From Ryuthela nishihirai (taxonomy: Eukaryota > Arthropoda > Arachnida > Araneae > Heptathelidae), in the NCBI GenBank assembly GCA_038380435.1, contig JAWZYU010000011.1:77435501-77499500 (forward strand): a DNA stretch of 64,000 nucleotides, read 5' to 3'. Positions 11,538 to 23,513 of the stretch are shown here, piece after piece. The notes under the pieces were generated by a model. It was not told the origin of the DNA and ran no database searches. It was given only the letters and a program-made list of their open reading frames with translations. Position 1 is the stretch's first letter; each line of letters opens with the position of its first letter. A program made the translations under genes and the position numbers.

Positions 11538-12116
11538 CAGGGTGATTCGAAACTTATCGTTCAAATTTCGTGGGGAGGTAGGGAATAGGTCAGGAAACCG
11601 ATTTCACATAGGAAAGTATGTCCGCAAATGTACGCATGCGTATGTAGAGGGCGCTGTGTGTACCCAACCAGTGTACAGCTCGCCCGACCACTCCCGCTGT
11701 CATCAGTGTACGAGCTGACTTACTAGTGATAAGATGAATCGTTTTACGCATCAAGAGCTAGTGGACCCCGTCGACAGTGAAATGGACCTAGTTGCACGAA
11801 TAGTGGCCGCCACAGGCATTGTCCATGATATGCCAGGCATTTTTGAAAATGTTCGGCGGTCAATGCAATGGCGCTGTGAATCCCGTGTCCGTGTAAATGG
11901 TCGCAATTTTGAGCACCTACTGTGAACCTGTACTTTACCTTGGAATAAAAGTCACATTCGTTACCACTTAACTGTACTGTTTCCTTGTGTTCACTTTACT
12001 TGTACATTTTGTTCATGTAGTGATGTTTGCGGACATACTTTCCTATGTGAAATTGGTTTCCTGACGTATTCCCTACCTCCTCACGAAATTTGAACGATAA
12101 GTTTTGAATCACCCTG
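11538..12116 (+). mobile_element. MITE, internal-deletion derivative of a Tc1/mariner-superfamily transposon
   Basis: A 579-bp element with TIRs of about 75 bp beginning CAGGGTGATTC, flanked on both sides by the dinucleotide TA. A short reading frame at 11734-11925 opens MNRFTHQELVDP and ends RNFEHLL. The opening resembles the N-terminus and the ending the C-terminus of a transposase of the 2290-3130 type, with the DDE core missing. It therefore looks like an internally deleted copy of an autonomous element, mobilised in trans. Confidence 0.85.
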
Positions 12117-13329
12117 TATACATCAGGGCAGAAACATCGATGCCAAGAACCAACTAAGTGAACCAGCGCTACAAACAGCTGAACTGGTAATAAATTATTT
12201 CTCCTATATCTCCTTTATACTAAAGAGACTTTAGAAGAAATTAGAATGTAATACTTACCATCTGGGATCTTGTGTTAAACACAACATGCTTGTGATTGAG
12301 TAACAGGTGAATTGTATTATTCGGCATAGGAGACAGATAGTGACTCAGATTGTAATGTACAGCTAAATATCGTGAAAATTAAATTAATAGTAACTAGCTG
12401 TGGTTTGCATTTTAATTAATAATTTTTTCACTATATCAGTGTGAAAAAGTCTTATTAAGATCAATATGTTTGTAAATTTCTTTAAATTGTTTATTTTCAT
12501 AAAATTCTGAATTAAATTATCTTTAAATTTGGTATATATAACATGATCTATTTTGGCTGATTTTTTTAAACAAAATTCTCAATTCGCAGTTGCGAAAAGC
12601 CTAGACTTTTCTCAAAGTATGACTCTACACTAGACAGAGAAGTTACGAAAAGAGTAATTTTGTTGTTTCAAGTAAAACTTTATGTTTGTGTTATTCAGAA
12701 ATAAATAGCCTTTCTATTCATATGCATTATAAATATTTTTGTCTATTAGTTTTTCAAAAAAAAAAAATTATATTTGTATTGCCAGAATCATTTTTTGCTA
12801 CATGACTGAAAAAGCCCTATTAAAATAAAACTAATCATCTTTTTTTGTTACATATTTTATTCTCAGAAAATCCAAAATTAAATGGTGATTAATTTGGCGA
12901 ATAACATGCCATAATTCCTTTCATTAGTTATTTGACCAAAAAATGTTCTAAGTTAATTGTTTGCCTGAGCATATGAAAAAAATAGCTTGGCCTGTGGATG
13001 TAAACCAGATTTTCAGGCCGACTATATGGAAAGAAGGTACTACCGGAAGGAATAAGGATGGTAATACATGATATGTAGCAACACAACAACTCTTCAAGGG
13101 CACAAAGCAGTGTGTGCAAGTTGAAACATATTGCAATACGGTAGCAAGTAATATAAAAAATAAAAAAAAATACCCCCTCAAGCAGCTGCTTGCCACAGCA
13201 GAACAGTATGCAGTCAGTCTGTCATTTTCTTGCTTTGGAGAGGTTTTGCTTTTGTGCTATTTTTTGCAGGCAACAGCTGATATGGAAACTGAGCAGTGGT
13301 ATGTGATACATTATTGTGCTCAATGAGGC

Positions 13330-13500
13330 TCATGTTTATAGAGAACAGTACTTGAAATGAAGTACAATTTTCGAGTGGCACAAATGCTTCACAGATTGGT
13401 ATGATTCCGTGGAGGATAACCCAAGATCTGGGCAACCAAGTATTTGCATGAATGCACAAACAAATTGCCAAAGCCCAGGATATTCTCAATGAAATCCATG
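13330..13500 (+). pseudogene. mariner-type transposase N-terminal fragment
   Basis: The plus-strand reading near 13340-13460 gives FEWHKCF, then DSVEDNPRSGQPS. This is the linker after the first helix-turn-helix of mariner transposases (typical form FEWHKRF followed by VEDDERSGRPS). It is short and frameshifted, with no catalytic domain or TIRs. Confidence 0.7.
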
Positions 13501-15054
<1,554 letters not shown>

Positions 15055-15682
15055 AATGTTGCTGTGTAAAAGCAATTCAGTTAATTGCTAGAAAAACTTA
15101 TTAACTATCTAGCTGTTTTCATCAAACCTTTTTCCCCCCATAGTAATAGAATTACAGCTTACCTCTTGATGAGTCCTTTCAATGGTTGCTTATTCTAAGG
15201 TTCAGGGTAGTTATCTTGATACTACCCCGAGAACTTCACTGGTTCTTGTTAAAACCATACTTCGCTGATCTTAAAAAAGGACCAGACACCCAAACTCATT
15301 AAGAAACTTGTATATATCAAGAATCATGAAACCCTACCAAGTACGTTACAGCAAACCTGTGTTCTGTATCCCACAGTACCATTGCTTTTTATGAAAGCTA
15401 AGACACAAACTAAACTCACTATTCAGACATGGAAATGTAACGTTATGGAAAATTTAACTACAGCAGTTGGACAACAGTGCAATAGGCATGATGACACATG
15501 AAAGATGGACAATTTGCAATCAGTAGGAGGGACAATAATTCATCCACTCTAAGTGCGATGAATACAGATTAAATAGTTATGCTGCATAGATTTACAATAA
15601 GCCTAGTCTCACAAAGGTGTGAATTATGTTGCTTCTAGAAGAATATTTGAGAATCATTTTTACTTCATATATAGTTAATGTA
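15055..15682. other. intronic sequence, nothing recognised
   Basis: No gene or element signature seen. Confidence 0.4.
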
Positions 15683-16728
15683 CACTGGTTTGCATAAATT
15701 AAGGAAAATTAAGGAAGCTAATGTCAAAGCTCTATAACTTCTAAAATAAGTTTTTTTGTTTTGAAAAATGTGATTGCAGATAAAGATCTCAATCAAATAA
15801 ATCAATATCTCGATTTTCAACAATATTCGTTCAGTATTTAAGGAGTTATGGAAGTTTGAATATTTAGTGATAACAATGCCAGCCACAAAAATTGACTTCA
15901 GAAGTTTTTTTGCACTCAAAGATTTTTTTTGCTACAGGAAGTAGCAACTCGAAGCTTTTTTTGCTAAAATGTTGATAAAAATTTTTTACAACTACCATAA
16001 AAATAAATCGTACATAAATTAATGCATAGGACTATTTTATTTCAATATTTCATGTACTTTTATGTTACACAATACTAATATTGAATATCAAGATTTGTAA
16101 TTTTGCCTCATGTGATATTTTAGGAAACCTCGCCAAGATGCATTCTCGGTTTGTCACTACAAGTGTTATGAACATGTCGAAAATCATTTCTTAGTTGACC
16201 AACCAGTGTTTTAATGTATTTCAAATGACTAAACAAATGTTCATTTCTTTGCTTTTTTTACAAGTTTATATAGATGTAGGAATTAAACATCTAAAATGTA
16301 AAGAGGAAAGATCTCTGTCTATAAAACAGTTATTGTCACCTCTCAGTTGCCATTCGAGTTGCTGCATCAAACCAAGTGGCAACTGAGGGTCGCCTCTCGA
16401 GTGCAAAGAGTTAAAACTTAGTAATAAGTATTGTATCAAATTGTTTAATAAAATAAGTTTGTATTTTAGAACTTTGTGTTAAGAATTCTTTCACTATTCT
16501 TCAGTTTTGTATAAGTTTCTTAAGACTGGCACTGCTGTTTCTAAATATTCAAACTTCTATAACTCATTAAATACTGAATGAATATTGCTGAAAATCGAGA
16601 TATTGATTTATTTGATTGAGATCTTTATCGCATTTTTCAAAACTAAAAAAATTAGAAGTTATAGAGCTTTGGCATTAGCTTCCCATTGACTTAACATAGG
16701 GATTTTCCTTAATTTATGGAAACCAGTG
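15683..16728. mobile_element. long-TIR MITE, TA target duplication
   Basis: A 1046-bp element with inverted arms of about 230 bp (15683-15890 and 16530-16728) that begin CACTGGTTT and end AAACCAGTG, flanked by TA. Both arms carry CAATATCTCGATTTTCA or its complement. The middle has no recognisable transposase. TA targeting suggests Tc1/mariner mobilisation. Confidence 0.82.
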
Positions 16729-16730
16729 TA

Positions 16731-17044
16731 TAATAGCTGCATTTTCCCATTTGCTAAAAATTAGACATTTAAACCAATAATGTATGACCCAAGTCATGAT
16801 ACAGAATTTGTTTTTAGAAAATACAACTTTTTCTCAGTTCCTTTTTTAACAGTTCTCTAATTTCGTCTGCTTTGTTTGAAGTGTTAATTTTAATGCTTTT
16901 GTGATTTGTAGAATTTCTTTTTAGTGAAAACTGAATCAATTTGTCATATTCATGAATCTTTGAATACAGACCACTTTAGCAATTTTTTCACTTATAACTG
17001 TTTGAAAGATGAGTATTTCTTTGCAACTTTTTTTTTATTGAGTA
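16731..17044. other. intronic sequence, nothing recognised
   Basis: Short AT-rich stretch without recognisable features. Confidence 0.35.
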
Positions 17045-17166
17045 ACTAGTAGATTTACCCAGCATTGCTCGGGTCTGAAACTTCCTAAAATGTAGAGTAG
17101 ATGGCACTCCCCATGTTGCAAGCTTTAATTTGGCATTAATATCTACAATTGATCTTCTCCCTCTCT

Positions 17167-17559
17167 GGAAGGTGGGGGTGGCTCAGTCAGTAGAGCATCA
17201 GGCTAATAAATTGCAGTTCCCAGGTTCGAGTCCCAGCTGGGTCAGAATTGATATTTATCTCCGCAAAGCTCCCTGCTCTGCCCACGATCAGTAGGGGACA
17301 CCGATGGGCTTGGATAGGCTGCCATCCGTTGGATAAGATGTTAACCTGTGGCTCCATATGTGGGAGAGACATATCCTGTGCAATGTAAAGAAAACACTGG
17401 ATGGCCTTGACGAGAGATTACCATCTATCTCCCAACAGCTGTTCCAGTGGGTGACCTCCCCCAACCTTCACTGAGCCTTCAAGATCCTTGTGACCTGGCC
17501 CATGATGTGCAAAAAAAGTGCAGCTGAAATATAAAACCTCCCCCTCCAGGTAAAATTTC
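17167..17559 (+). mobile_element. tRNA-derived SINE, sense copy
   Basis: The head carries pol III A-box GGTGGCTCAGTCAGTAGAGC and B-box GGTTCGAGTCC spacing as in a tRNA. The family body follows (GGACACCGATGGGCTTGGA, then CTCCCAACAGCTGTTCCAGT) and an A-rich tail. The 10-bp duplication CTCCCTCTCT flanks it at 17157-17166 and 17560-17569, showing retrotransposition. It is the only plus-strand member of the family here. Confidence 0.85.
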
Positions 17560-18305
17560 CTCCCTCTCTTTTAGGGAGAAAAGAAATGGACATTATCCAA
17601 GGTACCCATTTTCTTCCCCATGTCAGAAGTTTCTAAACCAAAAACCAGAATTTCCTTGCTCAGATAATCAAACCTTTCAAATCATTTCATACCCACCAGA
17701 GTTCCTTGGATTCAATTTGCCAGGCAAATGTAATTTTATAGTAAAAGAAAATTAACTATGGTCTGAGATGCATAAAAAATGCAAAGTTACTAAAGAATTA
17801 TTACTTAACATAATATTTAAAATATTTATTAATTATTTGCATATGCTTTTGTTAGCTTTTGCATATTTTTTAAAATTAAGTTAATGATTTTAACTTCTGA
17901 TATGAATTTAGTTTTTAAAGCTTTCATTTCAACAAAGAATGCATGCTTAATTAGAATGATTTCAATATCCATGGACGCTCGCTCTCTTGACCCAATGAAC
18001 TGAACAATGACTTTATCACACAAAATCAAAAAGTAATTAGTTTTATGCATTCATTATTTCAAATTTATTGATGGCAATAATTATTTTTAATAACTTTCAA
18101 TTGTTAATGTTTAATAACACAAAATCAGAAATTAGTTTGATGTATTTCTCTTTTCAAATTTATTGGTGGCATCAGTTTTCGAATAACTTTCAACTGTTAA
18201 TGTTAAGTCTATAGGGATTTTGAGAAATTCAAACCTGTCCAACCCAATTTTGATTGACCCCAGTGGGTTTGCAAATAGCCTATATTCTTCCCCTGAGTGA
18301 AGGGA

Positions 18306-18689
18306 TGGGATGTTTTACCTCTGAGTGGCACTTTTTTTGCACACCATGGGCTAAATGACCAGGTCACATGGACCCCAAAGGCTCAGAGAAGGTTGGGGGA
18401 GGGGACCCACTGGAACAGCTGTTGGGAGACAGATGGTAGCCTCCCGTCAAGGCCATCCAGCGTGTTCTTTAACGTGCACAGGGTATGGCTCTCCCGCACA
18501 CGGGGCCACGGCTTAACGTCCCATCCGACGGACAGCGGCATTTCCAAGCCCATCGGTGTCCCCTACTGACCGTGGGCAGGGCGGGGAATTTTGCGGAGAT
18601 AAATCTCAACGCTGACCCAGCTGGGACTCGAACCTGGGAACTACAGATTACGAGCCTGGCACGCTACCGACTGAGCCACCCCTGCCCCC
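18306..18689 (-). mobile_element. tRNA-derived SINE, antisense copy, near full length
   Basis: The same family as 17167-17559, with the tRNA-like head at 18600-18689 on the minus strand. The flanking duplication CTGAGTGAAGGGA is at 18293-18305 and 18690-18702, possibly up to 16 bp since both sides begin with a C run. This copy retains a good A-box, B-box and central body and is among the least decayed here. Confidence 0.88.
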
Positions 18690-18795
18690 CTGAGTGAAGG
18701 GAACATTCATACAAAGTTTGGAGCCTCTAGCTATTCTGGGGGCCAAGTGCATAAGTGGACAGATACACAAACTTTCTTCTTTATATATTAGATCA

Positions 18796-21315
18796 GGTAT
18801 ACAAAGTAACCAATTGCCATGCTCCTAAGCTAGGGCATATTGTACATGTAGCAGTTTATTATTCCATTCTGTAAAAGGTTCTGCTGTTGCACACAAGATT
18901 ATTTTGGATTTTATGACACATCATTAACTGAGGCTATAATGCACCACACAAGGTAAAAGAAAAAATGTTTAAAACTGAAAATCTTCAACTGAATTTAAAA
19001 TCAAGGAGCAAAAGTCGTAACAACACAAACACCACAATGAAATCGACAATGGATTCAAAGAGCAGTGTAAAAAAAACAAGAAACCACAAAACATATATTA
19101 TAAAAGGCAAACAATGGGTGTAAAAAAAGACCAATGAATAAACAAAAAGCAACAAATTTAAAACACTAAAATAATACAAAAGCTTAAATCCTATTAAAAT
19201 AACTAGTGTAAAATAGAAATTCAGAAATAGGCAGCAACAACAAGTGATCAGATGAAAGATGCTCGAATTTAAGGGATTCTTTAATCGCTGCAGTGTCAGG
19301 TTTCTAAAACTGAACTCACTGTGAGGGCCAGATTATTTTAAAGTGTTTTCAGAAAATAAACAGCTTTAAAATCTCATCTTGAAGTAACTAATGAATGGAA
19401 ATATATCATGTTACATACCAAAAGAAAGAACATTTAATTGTGCTTAATAAAATTGTAAAATTTTGAAGAAAACAAGTGGTAAGTTAAATTTTTTAAAACA
19501 CTGCCAAATTTTGTTGTTTTATTCCACTTTATCTTCAATAAAATTAAAAGAAATATATTTCCCCATTTTTTTTTTCCATATTATTTTATTATTCTAATAT
19601 AAACAGTTCGTAATATTTATACTAATGCTTAAATTTTTCATTTATTTAGGTTTTTTTTTTCAAACTTTTTTTAGTCTTATGCATATAATGCATAATAGAC
19701 TTTTGATGATTGGCAAACTCTAAGACTAAGAAAATAATTTTGCTTTAAAAACTAGATAATTTAAATAAAAATTTAAAAATATACCCGAAGAGTGATAAAA
19801 ACTATGAAAAAAAATCAATAAAATGTTTCAAAGCATTTCAAGTTTAACTGATGAAACACCTTATTATGAAGCTGCATAACTACTATGGAAAAATTTAACT
19901 GCAATGTAAAATTTTAATTATAAAATCCGATGGAAATTTGGTTAAAAAAATGCCATTTCCTCACCTTAATTAGTTTATTTGGTTGAAATGCAATTAAAAG
20001 TATTGATAAATATAAAGTCCTACCTTTTAAAAATTGCCCTTTTTTCTGATCCTACTGTTCTTCCAACTGCCACCATTATAGATCACTAGCAGTTTCATTT
20101 TAGATCATTTCAAATTAATTCTTGTTTATAATCATAGTACCAATTTGAGAAACAAAAGAAAAAAATAATTTTAGAAGCATTAAGAGTAAAAAAAAGAAGC
20201 CTTTGAAATCAAAAGTCTGCCAAAATATTGATTGAAAGCTGATGTGTGTAGTTCCCAGATAATGCAATTTTTGGTAGTAATAAAATCAGTACCTTTACAT
20301 TAAAAATCAGAAAGTATTACAACTCTACTAGAAGCATAAATCACTGCAAACTCAAAATCGATTTATTTTTAAACTTTATCATAATTTTTTTCAAGTGGAA
20401 TCAACAGGTTAGAAAAATATAAATCATAGATTTAAATGTTATTTTTGATATTTGATTAAAAACTGTTGAAAAAAAAAATTCATATTTCTATTCAGAAATT
20501 TTTTTTTTACAACCTTGTACTAGTATGAGAACAAAACTTACATCTCCCATCACAAGATTTCGAAAAATGATTATTAGGGCTCCAACATGTAAAGGACAAA
20601 TAGTAAAAAAAATAGCTAAAATATTTGCAATGTTCTGTGTTAAAAGCTGGACAGTCAGTTAAAATATGAATAAATAGAAACAAAAACACTGACACTGAAT
20701 TGTTTTCCTTGTTATGCAAATTTAATGTTTTCTGATTGTTAAAATGTTGGTGCTTATTCTAATTGAAGTTTTTTTTTCTCTTTATTTAATGCAGAATTGG
20801 TGTTTTCTATTACAAGTTATTAACAGTACTGTTTCCTAACATCAGAACAAATTTATTCCATTGATGCAGATTTAATGTTTTATGTTCAGTGTTAGAGGCA
20901 CTGAATTTTCAAAATCAAGGGCAGAAATCAAGGGCAGAAAAATCAAGAGGCAGAAAGAAACTGACATTTGTATTTCGTGAGGTTACATTGATTTCACATG
21001 ACACAATGGTTAATACAATGGACACACTCAGTTTCTTTTTGCTTCGAAATATTTTCTATGAAAATCTGGTTCTTCTCATATTCCAATATGTATTATATGG
21101 AGGAAAATGGCATACATATGCCAGTTTCCAGAGACAAATATTTCTGTGGCTAATAAATTATATTACTATTGAAACTGATGCTTCCTTAATTCAGAAAACA
21201 CCATTAAATAGAATTTTATGGCCCCATGGATTTCCATTCTATAAGAGGTTTTACTTTATCAGCTTCAGTCAAAAGCAGAGGAATTACAATCAACAGAATA
21301 ACAAAGAACACATAC
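18796..21315. other. intronic sequence with possible LINE 3'-end remnants
   Basis: Mostly unassignable AT-rich intron. The stretch 18927-19300 resembles the 3' untranslated region of the Jockey/I-like LINE near 55510 (GCTATAATGCACCACA followed by AGGTAAAAG), and 20620-20680 has a weak match to the same region near 34190. A 149-residue open frame at 20889-21338 overlaps the GW182 exon on the opposite strand and has no recognisable features. Confidence 0.35.
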
Positions 21316-21512
21316 CAGAACTTGAGTTCCAACTTTGATGGCTGTTATCATTAGACATCCAGTTAGATGAAATAGTTTTGTTTTGCCCTGTTAAACCAGG
21401 AGGAGGACCTCGTGTTTTAGGCATAGAGGATCCTTTCCAAGGTATTCTATCTGAGTCAGCAGTACGAGGTCCCCAAGATTTAGTTCCTCCTGGTTTTGCA
21501 GATGCAGCATTA
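21316..21512 (-). CDS. GW182/TNRC6 exon: W-rich segment before the RRM
   Basis: A 197-nt exon with acceptor AG at 21513-21514 and donor GTATGT at 21310-21315 (all on the minus strand). Entering with T to complete Ser, it reads SNAASAKPGGTKSWGPRTAD, then RIPWKGSSMPKTRGPPPGLT, and ends NSSS plus one base. Spaced Trp residues and the proline-rich RGPPPGLT block match the TNRC6 C-terminal silencing region, where human proteins have RPPPGLTN followed by W-containing repeats just before the RRM. Such Trp motifs bind CCR4-NOT subunits in relatives. The exon has no start or stop of its own, and the frame is fixed by both neighbouring exons. Confidence 0.88.
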
Positions 21513-22776
21513 CTAAATGAAATTTAATAACAAAAATGCTCAATGTTTATACACATTTAAAATATCTGAATTTCAAGAGATTTAACTTAATAGATTTCAG
21601 AAAATATAATGGTAAATACAAAGATTATCAAATAATAAATCACATATATAATAATTCACACATAGAAAATGACTGAAATTTAGTTACTAAAACTTTATAG
21701 TTTTAATTATTAATCAATGAAAACAAAAATATTTATTGATGTGTAGAATTCCTAAAATAAATCTGAAGCACTTATCAGGCAATACCACAAATACATTAAC
21801 CCTTCCAACCCGCCCCCCTCATCTACAGATGTTGACAGATTCTAAAATGACAGTCCACAAATGGATACATCCATTCTTACATATACCTTCATTGGTTGGT
21901 TGGAGTTTTATGGTGCAGTGGCAACTGAGCCATTATGTGACAAATGAAAGACAAAATGATAAAATACATGAAAACCCACACCAAATTTTAAAATACTAAC
22001 AAAATACAAAAACATGAAGATCGTAAAAAGATAAAACAACAAACAAAGAGTTTTAAAATAAAATGTAAAAGAATGATAGAAATGCAAAATAAAATCAACC
22101 TAGATGTAAAGGATCTGGGCCAAAGATAAAGAACAAGAACAACAAAGTAAAATCACAGTCTATCAAAATTCCCAACATAACGTAAAAATGCAAAAACAGA
22201 AGGTAAAAAGCAATGATCAGAAAAAAAAATGTCTGAATATAAGGGGCTTAGATGTAAAATCATGAGAGTTAAAATAAAACAGACATTTGAGATTAAAAAT
22301 GGGTTAATCTGTTAAAATGCATTTAATTGCAAAAGAGTGTCGCAAAATTCACACTTAGGCTTATCGTCCACCCAAAGAAATGAATGTATATAAACAAATG
22401 ACCTAAGTGGCGTCGAGCAAGTTCAACTTCCTCCTTGCAACTCCTGTGGAAACCACGACTGTCATGATTTGATAATAGGCTTGATCTCAAGATCTTATTT
22501 CCGATCTGTTCTGACCAAAATCTCTGCCACCATGCCTGGAGCTCTGTGGAAAAATGTTGTCAGGAATCCAGGTATGGAAAATGAGTTGAGACCAATGAAT
22601 TATCATTATATATCATGATTATTATTATTAGGGAGGAAAGGCCACAGTCAGACAGGGGAGTGGCTGACTTGGCAGCAAAGTCTGCAAGTCATTGCCCCTG
22701 ATCCCAACATGACCAGGCACACAACAGAAGAGATTGGTGGTTGTGGCTTTCATATGATGGATCTTGGAGAGAACAG

Positions 22777-23513
22777 TGTGATGCCCCATCGTTCACTTTT
22801 GCTTTACCTTAACCAGTTTTGTTTAATTTACGTTATATTTATCATTTTGGGGATTTTTATTTCCTTTTTGGCATCGCAGCACTCGTTTCCAAGTTTCTAG
22901 GAGTTGTGCATGCGCCGCAACTCCGATCTTCCGACTGTACCGTTAAAGCATGTGCCAAGGACACGCCCCCTCTTGCGTCATAGCTTTTGCGTCGTTCGTC
23001 ATAGTATGTTAATGTCTTTCCCGGCATGCGCCGGCCTCATGTCAAAAAACCGGTGACCTACAAGTCACTTAAGCAGTAGCATAAGCAGTAGAGTAGTAGA
23101 AGGAGTAACACAAGTTGTAGCACAGTGGAGTGCACGAGCACAAGGTGCGTAGCACCAAGCACAGTGCGTAGCACCAAGCACAGTGCGTGTAGCACAGGAG
23201 TAGGAGTTGTGTTTTCTTCATTGATGTCTTGGTGAGTTGAATTATTTTGGAAATAAATCTGTTTTGTTATAAACCTTTTGAGTCTGTACAGTTTTTTCTC
23301 TTGAGCAACGCGAATTAAGGATTTTTTTATATTTAATATTACTTGACAATCATTTTGATTCTTACTCATGAACGCTCGCTGGTATTTGAACCCTAAATCA
23401 ACTTATTATCAACTTATTGTACTTTTGGCAATTTGTTAATTATTGCCTGGCGCCCGTCTAAGCTATCCAGAGCATAAAACTTCAAGTATTTTGCATTTGT
23501 TTGGAGCGTTACA
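22777..23513 (+). mobile_element. solo LTR (LTR1) with 4-bp target duplication
   Basis: A 737-bp sequence that begins TGTGATG and ends GTTACA (TG...CA), flanked by ACAG at 22773-22776 and 23514-23517. It interrupts the J1 RNase H region, which resumes immediately afterwards. It contains a GGAAATAAA polyadenylation-like signal near 23246, a TCTTGAGCAAC block and GCCTGGCGCCCGTC near 23447, all shared with LTR2 or LTR3. The absence of gag-pol and the exact TSD indicate a solo LTR left by recombination. A 4-bp duplication fits Gypsy-type elements. Confidence 0.9.

Larger units (their letters stand above)
11078..12395. mobile_element. TIR element nested in R1, itself containing a MITE
   Basis: The arms at about 11085-11195 and 12260-12385 are inverted copies of roughly 110 bp. 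Both carry TTTAGCTGTACATTACAATC and CACCTGTTACTCAATCACA in opposite senses. Between them lie an imperfect hairpin (11200-11335) and a separate MITE with its own TA target duplication (11538-12116). The unit interrupts R1. It has no transposase, so it is a nonautonomous DNA element of unknown superfamily. Confidence 0.65.
10346..13020 (+). repeat. AT-rich dispersed repeat R1, copy 2, split by a nested element
   Basis: Matches copy 1 in order: TTCATCAGGTTTTC near 11015 (3965 in copy 1), CTTAATTGTATAGT near 11040, then after the insertion TTGGTATATATAACATGAT near 12530 and ATAGCTTGGCCTGTGGATG near 12980 (4588 in copy 1). The insertion 11078-12395 separates the halves, and the sequence resumes afterwards where copy 1 would continue. 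No coding potential. Confidence 0.6.
17045..18795 (+). repeat. dispersed retroelement-like repeat carrying two SINE insertions
   Basis: It opens with TAGATTTACCCAGCATTGCT and closes with AAGTGGACAGATACACAAAC plus an ATATATTAGAT end. These end motifs resemble a 3'-tail type repeat common in invertebrate genomes. The interior has no ORF. SINEs at 17167-17559 and 18306-18689 sit inside it with target duplications. Exact boundaries and class are uncertain. Confidence 0.4.

Noticed and set aside
20889..21338. 149-codon plus-strand open frame
   Set aside because: It overlaps the GW182 exon on the other strand and its sequence has no recognisable domain. AT-rich chance ORF.
23447..23462. GCCTGGCGCCCGTC as a retroviral-type primer-binding site marking the LTR end
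   Set aside because: The TG...CA termini and the 4-bp duplications of LTR1 and LTR2 place this block inside the LTR, about 55 bp from its end.
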